Positions 11,201-25,000 of a stretch of DNA of 64,000 nt are shown here, one piece after another; within the stretch, counting starts at the first letter, position 1, and every line of letters begins with the position of its first letter. This DNA comes from Euwallacea fornicatus (taxonomy: Eukaryota; Arthropoda; Insecta; Coleoptera; Curculionidae). The notes below the pieces were generated by a model that made no database searches, had not been told where the DNA came from, and saw only the letters and a list, made by a program, of their open reading frames with translations. Location of the stretch: NCBI RefSeq assembly GCF_040115645.1, contig NW_027096037.1, positions 496,001-560,000 on the forward strand, in the 5' to 3' direction. The position numbers and the translations under genes are program-made.

Positions 11201-13453
11201 TACGGAAAATGAGGACCAAATTCCTTAAACAAAGTGTCAAATTAATCAGCACTACGAGGCCTTTAAGATTCACAACGCATCAACTTTGCATCTAGTTGAA
11301 TTTCCAGGAAAAATAGTACTTTGTGTACTCGAACACACAACTTTTGGGACTTTTCAAATACTGAAACTCGATAACTACGGAAAATGAGTACCAAATTCCT
11401 TAAACAAAGTGTCAAATTAATCAGCACTACGAGGCCTTTAAGATTCACAACACATCAACTTTGCATCTAGTTGAATTTCCAAGAAAAATAGTACTTTGTG
11501 TACTCGAACACACAACTTTTGGGCCTTTTCAAATACTGAAACTCGATAACTACGGAAAATGAGTACCAAATTCCTTAAACAAAGTGTCAAATTAATCAGC
11601 TCTTCGAGGCCTTTAAAATGTCACAACACATCATCTTTGCATCTTGATGAATTTCCAAGAAAAATAGTACTTTGTGTACTCGAACACACAACTTTTGGGA
11701 CTTTTCAAATACTGAAACTCGATAACTACGGAAAATGAGGTCCAAATTCCTTAAACAAAGTGTCAAATTAATCAGCACTACGAGGCCTTTAAGATTCACA
11801 ACACATCAACTTTGCATCTAGTTGAATTTCCAAGAAAAATAGTACTTTGTGTACTCGAACACACAACTTTTGGGCCTTTTCAAATACTGAAACTCGATAA
11901 CTACGGAAAATGAGTACCAAATTCCTTAAACAAAGTGTCAAATTAATCAGCTCTTCGAGGCCTTTAAAATGTCACAACACATCAACTTTGCATCTAGTTG
12001 AATTTCCTAGAAATACAGTACTTTGTGTACTCGAACACACAACTTTTATGACTTTTCAAACTCTGAAACTCGATAACTACGGAAAATGAGTACCAAATTC
12101 CTTGAACAAAGTGTCAAATTAATCAGCTCTTCGAGGCCTTTAAAATGTCACAACACATCATCTTTGTATCTTGATGAATTTCCAAGAAATATAGTACTTT
12201 GTGTACTCGAACACACAACTTTTATGACTTTTCAAACTCTGAAACTCGATAACTACGGAAAATGAGTACCAAATTCCTTGAACAAAGTGTCAAATTAATC
12301 AGCTCTTCGAGGCCTTTAAGATTCACAACACATCATCTTTGCATCTTGATGAATTTCCAAGAAAAATAGTACTTTGTGTACTCGAACACACAACTTTTAT
12401 GACTTTTCAAACTCTGAAACTCGATAACTACGGACAATTAGTACCAAATTCCTTAAACAAAGTGTCAAATTAATCAGCACTACGAAGCCTTTAAGATTCA
12501 CAACACATCAACTTTTGATCTAATTGAATTTCCAAGAAAATTAGTACTTTGTGTACTCGAACACACAACTTTTATGACTTTTCAAACTCTGAAACTCGAT
12601 AACTAAGGAAAATGAGTACCAAATTCCTTAAACAAAGTGTCAAATTAATCAGCACTACGAGGCCTTTAAGATTCATAACACATCAACTTTGCATCTAGTT
12701 GAATTTCCAAGAAAAATAGTACTTTGTGTATTCGAACACACAACTTTTATGACTTTTCAAACTCTGAAACTCGATAACTACGGACAATTAGTACCAAATT
12801 CCTTAAACAATGTGTCAAATTAATCAGCTATACGAAGGCCTTTAAGATTCACAACACATCAACTTTGCATCTAGTTGAATTTCCAAGAAAAATAGTACTT
12901 TGTGTACTCGAACCCACAACTTTTATGACTTTTCAAACTCTGAAACTCGATAACTACGGAAAATGAGTACCAAATTCCTTAAACAAAGTGTCAAATTAAT
13001 CAGCTCTTCGAGGCCTTTAAAATGTCACAACACATCATCTTTGCATCTTGATGAATTTCCAAGAAAAATAGTACTTTGTGTACTCGAACACACAACTTTT
13101 GGGACTTTTCAAATACTGAAACTCGATAACTACGGAAAATGAGGACCAAATTCCTTAAACAAAGTGTCAAATTAATCAGCACTACGAGGCCTTTAAGATT
13201 CACAACACATCAACTTTGCATCTAGTTGAATTTCCTAGAAATACAGTACTTTGTGTACTCGAACACACAACTTTTATGACTTTTCAAACTCTGAAACTCG
13301 ATAACTACGGAAAATGAGTACCAAATTCCTTAAACAAAGTGTCAAATTAATCAGCACTACGAGGCCTTTAAGATTCATAACACATCAACTTTGCATCTAG
13401 TTGAATTTCCTAGAAATACAGTACTTTGTGTACTCGAACACACAACTTTTGGG
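8290..13453 (+). repeat. 2455-bp (14-monomer) tandem duplication
   Basis: Positions 8290-10998 match 10745-13453 at a constant offset of 2455 bp. The match is longer than the offset, as expected of adjacent tandem copies. Shared private features include GAGGTCC endings (monomers 9116 and 11571), CCTTGAAC starts (9643 and 12098), GTATCTTGATG with AAATATAG (9643 and 12098), an unusual monomer with GAAGCC and CTTTTGATCTAATTG (9994 and 12449), and CCAGGAAAAA (8766 and 11221). Two differences noticed are 8409 G versus 10864 T, and 10276 C versus 12731 T. The limits are 8289/10744 on the left and 10999/13454 on the right. Confidence 0.92.
8416..8590 (+). repeat. cctag-class monomer (left-domain marker)
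   Basis: Marked by TTTCCTAGAAATACAGTACT in place of the usual TTTCCAAGAA and AAATAGTACT, often together with CATAACACAT. Copies start at 8240, 8416, 9467, 10696, 10871, 11922, 13151, 13326, 14553, 14728, 16830, 17005, 17881, 18056, 20335, 20510, 23138, 23313 and 26818. A partial form is at 2631. I found none after 27 kb, so the class marks the left part of the window. Tail type varies between P, R, G and H, so the middle-segment signature has been shuffled against different tails. Confidence 0.85.
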
Positions 13454-13500
13454 ACTTTTCAAATACTGAAACTCGATAACTACGGAAAATGAGTACCAAA

Positions 13501-14552
13501 TTCCTTAAACAAAGTGTCAAATTAATCAGCACTACGAGGCCTTTAAGATTCACAACACATCAACTTTGCATCTAGTTGAATTTCCAAGAAAAATAGTACT
13601 TTGTGTACTCGAACACACAACTTTTGGGACTTTTCAAACTCTGAAAATCTATAACTACGGAAAATGAGTACCAAATTCCTTAAACAAAGTGTCAAATTAA
13701 TCAGCACTACGAGGCCTTTAAGATTCACAACACATCAACTTTGCATCTAGTTGAATTTCCAAGAAAAATAGTACTTTGTGAACTCGAACACACAACTTTT
13801 GGGACTTTTCAAATACTGAAACTCGATAACTACGGAAAATGAGGACCAAATTCCTTAAACAAAGTGTCAAATTAATCAGCACTACGAGGCCTTTAAGATT
13901 CACAACACATCATCTTTGCATCTAGTTGAATTTCCAAGAAAAATAGTACTTTGTGTACTCGAACACACAACTTTTATGACTTTTCAAACTCTGAAACTCG
14001 ATAACTACGGAAAATGAGTACCAAATTCCTTAAACAAAGTGTCAAATTAATCAGCTCTTCGAGGCCTTTAAAATGTCACAACACATCATCTTTGCATCTT
14101 GATGAACTTCCAAGAAAAATAGTACTTTGTGTACTCGAACACACAACTTTTGGGACTTTTCAAATACTGAAACTCGATAACTACGGAAAATGAGGACCAA
14201 ATTCCTTAAACAAAGTGTCAAATTAATCAGCACTACGAGGCCTTTAAGATTCACAACACATCATCTTTGCATCTAGTTGAATTTCCAAGAAAAATAGTAC
14301 TTTGTGTACTCGAACACACAACTTTTATGACTTTTCAAACTCTGAAACTCGATAACTACGGAAAATGAGTACCAAATTCCTTAAACAAAGTGTCAAATTA
14401 ATCAGCTCTTCGAGGCCTTTAAAATGTCACAACACATCATCTTTGCATCTTGATGAACTTCCAAGAAAAATAGTACTTTGTGTACTCGAACACACAACTT
14501 TTGGGACTTTTCAAATACTGAAACTCGATAACTACGGAAAATGAGGACCAAA
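13501..14552 (+). repeat. Dimer duplication (351 bp x 2) with flanking odd monomers
   Basis: Units 13851-14201 and 14202-14552 each consist of a catc-P monomer and an S-G monomer with the private change GATGAACTTCC instead of GATGAATTTCC. The 351-bp offset equals one 175-bp and one 176-bp monomer. Upstream, the monomer at 13501 has CTGAAAATCTATAAC, found only here. The monomer at 13676 has GTGAACTC, a change seen again at 22612, 26468, 27518 and 27868. Confidence 0.87.
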
Positions 14553-17500
14553 TTCCTTAAACAAAGTGTCAAATTAATCAGCACTACGAGGCCTTTAAGA
14601 TTCATAACACATCAACTTTGCATCTAGTTGAATTTCCTAGAAATACAGTACTTTGTGTACTCGAACACACAACTTTTGGGACTTTTCAAATACTGAAACT
14701 CGATAACTACGGAAAATGAGGACCAAATTCCTTAAACAAAGTGTCAAATTAATCAGCACTACGAGGCCTTTAAGATTCATAACACATCAACTTTGCATCT
14801 AGTTGAATTTCCTAGAAATACAGTACTTTGTGTACTCGAACACACAACTTTTGGGACTTTTCAAACTCTGAAACACGATAACTACGGAAAATGAGGACCA
14901 AATTCCTTAAACAAAGTGTCAAATTAATCAGCACTACGAGGCCTTTAAGATTCACAACACATCAACTTTGCATCTAGTTGAATTTCCAAGAAAAATAGTA
15001 CTTTGTGTACTCGAACACACAACTTTTGGGACTTTTCAAATACTGAAACTCGATAACTACGGAAAATGAGGACCAAATTCCTTAAACAAAGTGTCAAATT
15101 AATCAGCACTACGAGGCCTTTAAGATTCACAACACATCAACTTTGCATCTAATTGAATTTCCAAGAAAAATAGTACTTTGTGTACTCGAACACACAACTT
15201 TTGGGACTTTTCAAATACTGAAACTCGATAACTACGGAAAATGAGGACCAAATTCCTTAAACAAAGTGTCAAATTAATCAGCACTACGAGGCCTTTAAGA
15301 TTCACAACACATCATCTTTGCATCTTATTGAATTTCCAAGAAAATTAGTACTTTGTGTACTCGAACACACAACTTTTATGACTTTTCAAACTCTGAAACT
15401 CGATAACTAAGGAAAATGAGTACCAAATTCCTTAAACAAAGTGTCAAATTAATCAGCACTACGAGGCCTTTAAGATTCATAACACATCAACTTTGCATCT
15501 AGTTGAATTTCCAAGAAAAATAGTACTTTGTGTACTCGAACACACAACTTTTATGACTTTTCAAACTCTGAAACTCGATAACTACGGACAATTAGTACCA
15601 AATTCCTTAAACAATGTGTCAAATTAATCAGCTATACGAAGGCCTTTAAGATTCACAACACATCAACTTTGCATCTAGTTGAATTTCCAAGAAAAATAGT
15701 ACTTTGTGTACTCGAACCCACAACTTTTATGACTTTTCAAACTCTGAAACTCGATAACTACGGAAAATGAGTACCAAATTCCTTAAACAAAGTGTCAAAT
15801 TAATCAGCTCTTCGAGGCCTTTAAAATGTCACAACACATCATCTTTGCATCTTGATGAATTTCCAAGAAAAATAGTACTTTGTGTACTCGAACACACAAC
15901 TTTTGGGACTTTTCAAATACTGAAACTCGATAACTACGGAAAATGAGGACCAAATTCCTTAAACAAAGTGTCAAATTAATCAGCACTACGAGGCCATTAA
16001 GATGCACAACACATCAACTTTGCATCTAGTTGAATTTCCAAGAAAAATAGTACTTTGTGTACTCGAACACACAACTTTTGGGCCTTTTCAAATACTGAAA
16101 CTCGATAACTACGGAAAATGAGTACCAAATTCCTTAAACAAAGTGTCAAATTAATCAGCACTACGAGGCCTTTAAGATTCACAACACATCAACTTTGCAT
16201 CTAGTTGAATTTCCAAGAAAAATAGTACTTTGTGTACTCGAACACACAACTTTTGGGACTTTTCAAATACTGAAATTCGATAACTACGGAAAATGAGTAC
16301 CAAATTCCTTAAACAAAGTGTCAAATTAATCAGCACTACGAGGCCTTTAAGATTCACAACGCATCAACTTTGCATCTAGTTGAATTTCCAAGAAAAATAG
16401 TACTTTGTGTACTCGAACACACAACTTTTGGGACTTTTCAAATACTGAAATTCGATAACTACGGAAAATGAGTACCAAATTCCTTAAACAAAGTGTCAAA
16501 TTAATCAGCACTACGAGGCCTTTAAGATTCACAACGCATCAACTTTGCATCTAGTTGAATTTCCAAGAAAAATAGTACTTTGTGTACTCGAACACACAAC
16601 TTTTGGGCCTTTTCAAATACTGAAACTCGATAACTACGGAAAATGAGGACCAAATTCCTTAAACAAAGTGTCAAATTAATCAGCACTACGAGGCCTTTAA
16701 GATTCACAACACATCAACTTTGCATCTAATTGAATTTCCAAGAAAAATAGTACTTTGTGTACTCGAACACACAACTTTTGGGACTTTTCAAATACTGAAA
16801 CTCGATAACTACGGAAAATGAGGACCAAATTCCTTAAACAAAGTGTCAAATTAATCAGCACTACGAGGCCTTTAAGATTCACAACACATCAACTTTGCAT
16901 CTAGTTGAATTTCCTAGAAATACAGTACTTTGTGTACTCGAACACACAACTTTTGGGACTTTTCAAATACTGAAACTCGATAACTACGGAAAATGAGGAC
17001 CAAATTCCTTAAACAAAGTGTCAAATTAATCAGCACTACGAGGCCTTTAAGATTCATAACACATCAACTTTGCATCTAGTTGAATTTCCTAGAAATACAG
17101 TACTTTGTGTACTCGAACACACAACTTTTGGGACTTTTCAAACTCTGAAACACGATAACTACGGAAAATGAGGACCAAATTCCTTAAACAAAGTGTCAAA
17201 TTAATCAGCACTACGAGGCCTTTAAGATTCACAACACATCAACTTTGCATCTAGTTGAATTTCCAAGAAAAATAGTACTTTGTGTACTCGAACACACAAC
17301 TTTTGGGACTTTTCAAATACTGAAACTCGATAACTACGGAAAATGAGGACCAAATTCCTTAAACAAAGTGTCAAATTAATCAGCACTACGAGGCCTTTAA
17401 GATTCACAACACATCAACTTTGCATCTAATTGAATTTCCAAGAAAAATAGTACTTTGTGTACTCGAACACACAACTTTTGGGACTTTTCAAATACTGAAA

Positions 17501-20500
17501 CTCGATAACTACGGAAAATGAGGACCAAATTCCTTAAACAATGTGTCAAATTAATCAGCTATACGAAGGCCTTTAAGATTCACAACACATCAACTTTGCA
17601 TCTAGTTGAATTTCCAAGAAAAATAGTACTTTGTGTACTCGAACACACAACTTTTGGGACTTTTCAAATACTGAAACTCGATAACTACGGAAAATGAGGA
17701 CCAAATTCCTTAAACAAAGTGTCAAATTAATCAGCACTACGAGGCCTTTAAGATTCACAACACATCAACTTTGCATCTAATTGAATTTCCAAGAAAAATA
17801 GTACTTTGTGTACTCGAACACACAACTTTTGGGACTTTTCAAATACTGAAACTCGATAACTACGGAAAATGAGGACCAAATTCCTTAAACAAAGTGTCAA
17901 ATTAATCAGCACTACGAGGCCTTTAAGATTCACAACACATCAACTTTGCATCTAGTTGAATTTCCTAGAAATACAGTACTTTGTGTACTCGAACACACAA
18001 CTTTTGGGACTTTTCAAATACTGAAACTCGATAACTACGGAAAATGAGGACCAAATTCCTTAAACAAAGTGTCAAATTAATCAGCACTACGAGGCCTTTA
18101 AGATTCATAACACATCAACTTTGCATCTAGTTGAATTTCCTAGAAATACAGTACTTTGTGTACTCGAACACACAACTTTTGGGACTTTTCAAACTCTGAA
18201 ACACGATAACTACGGAAAATGAGGACCAAATTCCTTAAACAAAGTGTCAAATTAATCAGCACTACGAGGCCTTTAAGATTCACAACACATCAACTTTGCA
18301 TCTAGTTGAATTTCCAAGAAAAATAGTACTTTGTGTACTCGAACACACAACTTTTGGGACTTTTCAAATACTGAAACTCGATAACTACGGAAAATGAGGA
18401 CCAAATTCCTTAAACAAAGTGTCAAATTAATCAGCACTACGAGGCCTTTAAGATTCACAACACATCAACTTTGCATCTAATTGAATTTCCAAGAAAAATA
18501 GTACTTTGTGTACTCGAACACACAACTTTTGGGACTTTTCAAATACTGAAACTCGATAACTACGGAAAATGAGGACCAAATTCCTTAAACAAAGTGTCAA
18601 ATTAATCAGCACTACGAGGCCTTTAAGATTCACAACACATCATCTTTGCATCTTATTGAATTTCCAAGAAAATTAGTACTTTGTGTACTCGAACACACAA
18701 CTTTTATGACTTTTCAAACTCTGAAACTCGATAACTAAGGAAAATGAGTACCAAATTCCTTAAACAAAGTGTCAAATTAATCAGCACTACGAGGCCTTTA
18801 AGATTCATAACACATCAACTTTGCATCTAGTTGAATTTCCAAGAAAAATAGTACTTTGTGTACTCGAACACACAACTTTTATGACTTTTCAAACTCTGAA
18901 ACTCGATAACTACGGACAATTAGTACCAAATTCCTTAAACAATGTGTCAAATTAATCAGCTATACGAAGGCCTTTAAGATTCACAACACATCAACTTTGC
19001 ATCTAGTTGAATTTCCAAGAAAAATAGTACTTTGTGTACTCGAACCCACAACTTTTATGACTTTTCAAACTCTGAAACTCGATAACTACGGAAAATGAGT
19101 ACCAAATTCCTTAAACAAAGTGTCAAATTAATCAGCTCTTCGAGGCCTTTAAAATGTCACAACACATCATCTTTGCATCTTGATGAATTTCCAAGAAAAA
19201 TAGTACTTTGTGTACTCGAACACACAACTTTTGGGACTTTTCAAATACTGAAACTCGATAACTACGGAAAATGAGGATCAAATTCCTTAAACAAAGTGTC
19301 AAATTAATCAGCACTACGAGGCCATTAAGATGCACAACACATCAACTTTGCATCTAGTTGAATTTCCAAGAAAAATAGTACTTTGTGTACTCGAACACAC
19401 AACTTTTGGGCCTTTTCAAATACTGAAACTCGATAACTACGGAAAATGAGTACCAAATTCCTTAAACAAAGTGTCAAATTAATCAGCACTACGAGGCCTT
19501 TAAGATTCACAACACATCAACTTTGCATCTAGTTGAATTTCCAAGAAAAATAGTACTTTGTGTACTCGAACACACAACTTTTGGGACTTTTCAAATACTG
19601 AAACTCGATAACTACGGAAAATGAGTACCAAATTCCTTAAACAAAGTGTCAAATTAATCAGCACTACGAGGCCTTTAAGATTCACAACACATCATCTTTG
19701 CATCTAGTTGAATTTCCAAGAAAAATAGTACTTTGTGTACTCGAACCCACAACTTTTATGACTTTTCAAACTCTGAAACTCGATAACTACGGACAATTAG
19801 TACCAAATTCCTTAAACAATGTGTCAAATTAATCAGCTATACGAAGGCCTTTAAGATTCACAACACATCAACTTTGCATCTAGTTGAATTTCCAAGAAAA
19901 ATAGTACTTTGTGTACTCGAACCCACAACTTTTATGACTTTTCAAACTCTGAAACTCGATAACTACGGAAAATGAGTACCAAATTCCTTAAACAAAGTGT
20001 CAAATTAATCAGCTCTTCGAGGCCTTTAAAATGTCACAACACATCATCTTTGCATCTTGATGAATTTCCAAGAAAAATAGTACTTTGTGTACTCGAACAC
20101 ACAACTTTTGGGACTTTTCAAATACTGAAACTCGATAACTACGGAAAATGAGGATCAAATTCCTTAAACAAAGTGTCAAATTAATCAGCACTACGAGGCC
20201 ATTAAGATGCACAACACATCAACTTTGCATCTAGTTGAATTTCCAAGAAAAATAGTACTTTGTGTACTCGAACACACAACTTTTGGGCCTTTTCAAATAC
20301 TGAAACTCGATAACTACGGAAAATGAGGACCAAATTCCTTAAACAAAGTGTCAAATTAATCAGCACTACGAGGCCTTTAAGATTCACAACACATCAACTT
20401 TGCATCTAGTTGAATTTCCTAGAAATACAGTACTTTGTGTACTCGAACACACAACTTTTGGGACTTTTCAAATACTGAAACTCGATAACTACGGAAAATG

Positions 20501-22086
20501 AGGACCAAATTCCTTAAACAAAGTGTCAAATTAATCAGCACTACGAGGCCTTTAAGATTCATAACACATCAACTTTGCATCTAGTTGAATTTCCTAGAAA
20601 TACAGTACTTTGTGTACTCGAACACACAACTTTTGGGACTTTTCAAACTCTGAAACACGATAACTACGGAAAATGAGGACCAAATTCCTTAAACAAAGTG
20701 TCAAATTAATCAGCACTACGAGGCCTTTAAGATTCACAACACATCAACTTTGCATCTAGTTGAATTTCCAAGAAAAATAGTACTTTGTGTACTCGAACAC
20801 ACAACTTTTGGGACTTTTCAAATACTGAAACTCGATAACTACGGAAAATGAGGACCAAATTCCTTAAACAAAGTGTCAAATTAATCAGCACTACGAGGCC
20901 TTTAAGATTCACAACACATCAACTTTGCATCTAATTGAATTTCCAAGAAAAATAGTACTTTGTGTACTCGAACACACAACTTTTGGGACTTTTCAAATAC
21001 TGAAACTCGATAACTACGGAAAATGAGGACCAAATTCCTTAAACAAAGTGTCAAATTAATCAGCACTACGAGGCCTTTAAGATTCACAACACATCATCTT
21101 TGCATCTTATTGAATTTCCAAGAAAATTAGTACTTTGTGTACTCGAACACACAACTTTTATGACTTTTCAAACTCTGAAACTCGATAACTAAGGAAAATG
21201 AGTACCAAATTCCTTAAACAAAGTGTCAAATTAATCAGCACTACGAGGCCTTTAAGATTCATAACACATCAACTTTGCATCTAGTTGAATTTCCAAGAAA
21301 AATAGTACTTTGTGTACTCGAACACACAACTTTTATGACTTTTCAAACTCTGAAACTCGATAACTACGGACAATTAGTACCAAATTCCTTAAACAATGTG
21401 TCAAATTAATCAGCTATACGAAGGCCTTTAAGATTCACAACACATCAACTTTGCATCTAGTTGAATTTCCAAGAAAAATAGTACTTTGTGTACTCGAACC
21501 CACAACTTTTATGACTTTTCAAACTCTGAAACTCGATAACTACGGAAAATGAGTACCAAATTCCTTAAACAAAGTGTCAAATTAATCAGCTCTTCGAGGC
21601 CTTTAAAATGTCACAACACATCATCTTTGCATCTTGATGAATTTCCAAGAAAAATAGTACTTTGTGTACTCGAACACACAACTTTTGGGACTTTTCAAAT
21701 ACTGAAACTCGATAACTACGGAAAATGAGGACCAAATTCCTTAAACAAAGTGTCAAATTAATCAGCACTACGAGGCCATTAAGATGCACAACACATCAAC
21801 TTTGCATCTAGTTGAATTTCCAAGAAAAATAGTACTTTGTGTACTCGAACACACAACTTTTGGGCCTTTTCAAATACTGAAACTCGATAACTACGGAAAA
21901 TGAGTACCAAATTCCTTAAACAAAGTGTCAAATTAATCAGCACTACGAGGCCTTTAAGATTCACAACACATCAACTTTGCATCTAGTTGAATTTCCAAGA
22001 AAAATAGTACTTTGTGTACTCGAACACACAACTTTTGGGACTTTTCAAATACTGAAATTCGATAACTACGGAAAATGAGTACCAAA
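14553..22086 (+). repeat. Nested duplications carrying the CCATTAAGATGC marker
   Basis: Several offsets overlap here. At 3328 bp (19 monomers) 14728-16129 matches 18056-19457. At 2454 bp (14 monomers) 17881-19632 matches 20335-22086. At 1051 bp 16655-17529 matches 17706-18580. At 877 bp the T, S and CCATT monomers at 18931-19457 match 19808-20334. A private marker, GAGGCCATTAAGATGCAC, occurs four times at monomers 15955, 19283, 20160 and 21737, always after S-G and with an R tail. A second private form, GAGGATC, ends the S monomers at 19107 and 19984. Another, TCTTATTG with CTAAGG, marks 15253, 18581 and 21035. Confidence 0.85.
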
Positions 22087-25000
22087 TTCCTTAAACAAAG
22101 TGTCAAATTAATCAGCACTACGAGGCCTTTAAGATTCACAACGCATCAACTTTGCATCTAGTTGAATTTCCAAGAAAAATAGTACTTTGTGTACTCGAAC
22201 ACACAACTTTTGGGACTTTTCAAATACTGAAACTCGATAACTACGGAAAATGAGTACCAAATTCCTTAAACAAAGTGTCAAATTAATCAGCACTACGAGG
22301 CCTTTAAGATTCACAACACATCAACTTTGCATCTAGTTGAATTTCCAAGAAAAATAGTACTTTGTGTACTCGAACACACACCTTTTGGGACTTTTCAAAT
22401 ACTGAAACACGATAACTACGGAAAATGAGTACCAAATTCCTTAAACAAAGTGTCAAATTAATCAGCACTACGAGGCCTTTAAGATTCACAACACATCATC
22501 TTTGCATCTAGTTGAATTTCCAAGAAAAATAGTACTTTGTGTACTCGAACACACAACTTTTGGGACTTTTCAAATACTGAAACTCGATAACTACGGAAAA
22601 TGAGTACCAAATTCCTTAAACAAAGTGTCAAATTAATCAGCACTACGAGGCCTTTAAGATTCACAACACATCAACTTTGCATCTAGTTGAATTTCCAAGA
22701 AAAATAGTACTTTGTGAACTCGAACACACAACTTTTGGGACTTTTCAAATACTGAAACTCGATAACTACGGAAAATGAGGACCAAATTCCTTAAACAAAG
22801 TGTCAAATTAATCAGCACTACGAGGCCTTTAAGATTCACAACACATCATCTTTGCATCTAGTTGAATTTCCAAGAAAAATAGTACTTTGTGTACTCGAAC
22901 ACACAACTTTTATGACTTTTCAAACTCTGAAACTCGATAACTACGGAAAATGAGTACCAAATTCCTTAAGCAAAGTGTCAAATTAATCAGCTCTTCGAGG
23001 CCTTTAAAATGTCACAACACATCATCTTTGCATCTTGATGAATTTCCAAGAAAAATAGTACTTTGTGTACTCGAACACACAACTTTTGGGACTTTTCAAA
23101 TACTGAAACTCGATAACTACGGAAAATGAGGACCAAATTCCTTAAACAAAGTGTCAAATTAATCAGCACTACGAGGCCTTTAAGATTCACAACACATCAA
23201 CTTTGCATCTAGTTGAATTTCCTAGAAATACAGTACTTTGTGTACTCGAACACACAACTTTTATGACTTTTCAAACTCTGAAACTCGATAACTACGGAAA
23301 ATGAGTACCAAATTCCTTAAACAAAGTGTCAAATTAATCAGCACTACGAGGCCTTTAAGATTCATAACACATCAACTTTGCATCTAGTTGAATTTCCTAG
23401 AAATACAGTACTTTGTGTACTCGAACACACAACTTTTGGGACTTTTCAAACTCTGAAACACGATAACTACGGAAAATGAGGACCAAATTCCTTAAACAAA
23501 GTGTCAAATTAATCAGCACTACGAGGCCTTTAAGATTCACAACACATCAACTTTGCATCTAGTTGAATTTCCAAGAAAAATAGTACTTTGTGTACTCGAA
23601 CACACAACTTTTGGGACTTTTCAAATACTGAAACTCGATAACTACGGAAAATGAGGACCAAATTCCTTAAACAAAGTGTCAAATTAATCAGCTCTTCGAG
23701 GCCTTTAAAATGTCACAACACATCATCTTTGTATCTTGATGAATTTCCAAGAAATATAGTACTTTGTGTACTGGAACACACAACTTTTATGACTTTTCAA
23801 ACTCTGAAACTCGATAACTACGGAAAATGAGTACCAAATTCCTTGAACAAAGTGTCAAATTAATCAGCTCTTCGAGGCCTTTAAAATGTCACAACACATC
23901 ATCTTTGCATCTTGATGAATTTCCAAGAAAAATAGTACTTTGTGTACTCGAACACACAACTTTTGGGACTTTTCAAATACTGAAACTCGATAACTACGGA
24001 AAATGAGGACCAAATTCCTTAAACAAAGTGTCAAATTAATCAGCACTACGAGGCCTTTAAGATTCACAACACATCAACTTTGCATCTAATTGAATTTCCA
24101 AGAAAAATAGTACTTTGTGTACTCGAACACACAACTTTTGGGACTTTTCAAATACTGAAACTCGATAACTACGGAAAATGAGGACCAAATTCCTTAAACA
24201 AAGTGTCAAATTAATCAGCACTACGAGGCCTTTAAGATTCACAACACATCATCTTTGCATCTAGTTGAATTTCCAAGAAAAATAGTACTTTGTGTACTCG
24301 AACCCACAACTTTTATGACTTTTCAAACTCTGAAACTCGATAACTACGGACAATTAGTACCAAATTCCTTAAACAATGTGTCAAATTAATCAGCTATACG
24401 AAGGCCTTTAAGATTCACAACACATCAACTTTGCATCTAGTTGAATTTCCAAGAAAAATAGTACTTTGTGTACTCGAACACACAACTTTTGGGACTTTTC
24501 AAATACTGAAACTCGATAACTACGGAAAATGAGGACCAAATTCCTTAAACAAAGTGTCAAATTAATCAGCTCTTCGAGGCCTTTAAAATGTCACAACACA
24601 TCATCTTTGTATCTTGATGAATTTCCAAGAAATATAGTACTTTGTGTACTGGAACACACAACTTTTATGACTTTTCAAACTCTGAAACACGATAACTACG
24701 GAAAATGAGGACCAAATTCCTTAAACAAAGTGTCAAATTAATCAGCACTACGAGGCCTTTAAGATTCACAACACATCAACTTTGCATCTAGTTGAATTTC
24801 CAAGAAAAATAGTACTTTGTGTACTCGAACACACAACTTTTGGGACTTTTCAAATACTGAAACTCGATAACTACGGAAAATGAGGACCAAATTCCTTAAA
24901 CAAAGTGTCAAATTAATCAGCACTACGAGGCCTTTAAGATTCACAACACATCAAATTTGCATCTAGTTGAATTTCCAAGAAAAATAGTACTTTGTGTACT

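Noticed and set aside
16130..16304. CENP-B-box-like match at monomer positions 146-162 (TCG, 7 bases, CGG)
   Set aside because: Canonical monomers match only 6 of 9 essential bases, and the ATTCG variants at 16130, 16305 and 21912 match 7 of 9. By chance a 6/9 match is expected more than once per 175-bp unit on two strands, so it is not evidence of a CENP-B site.
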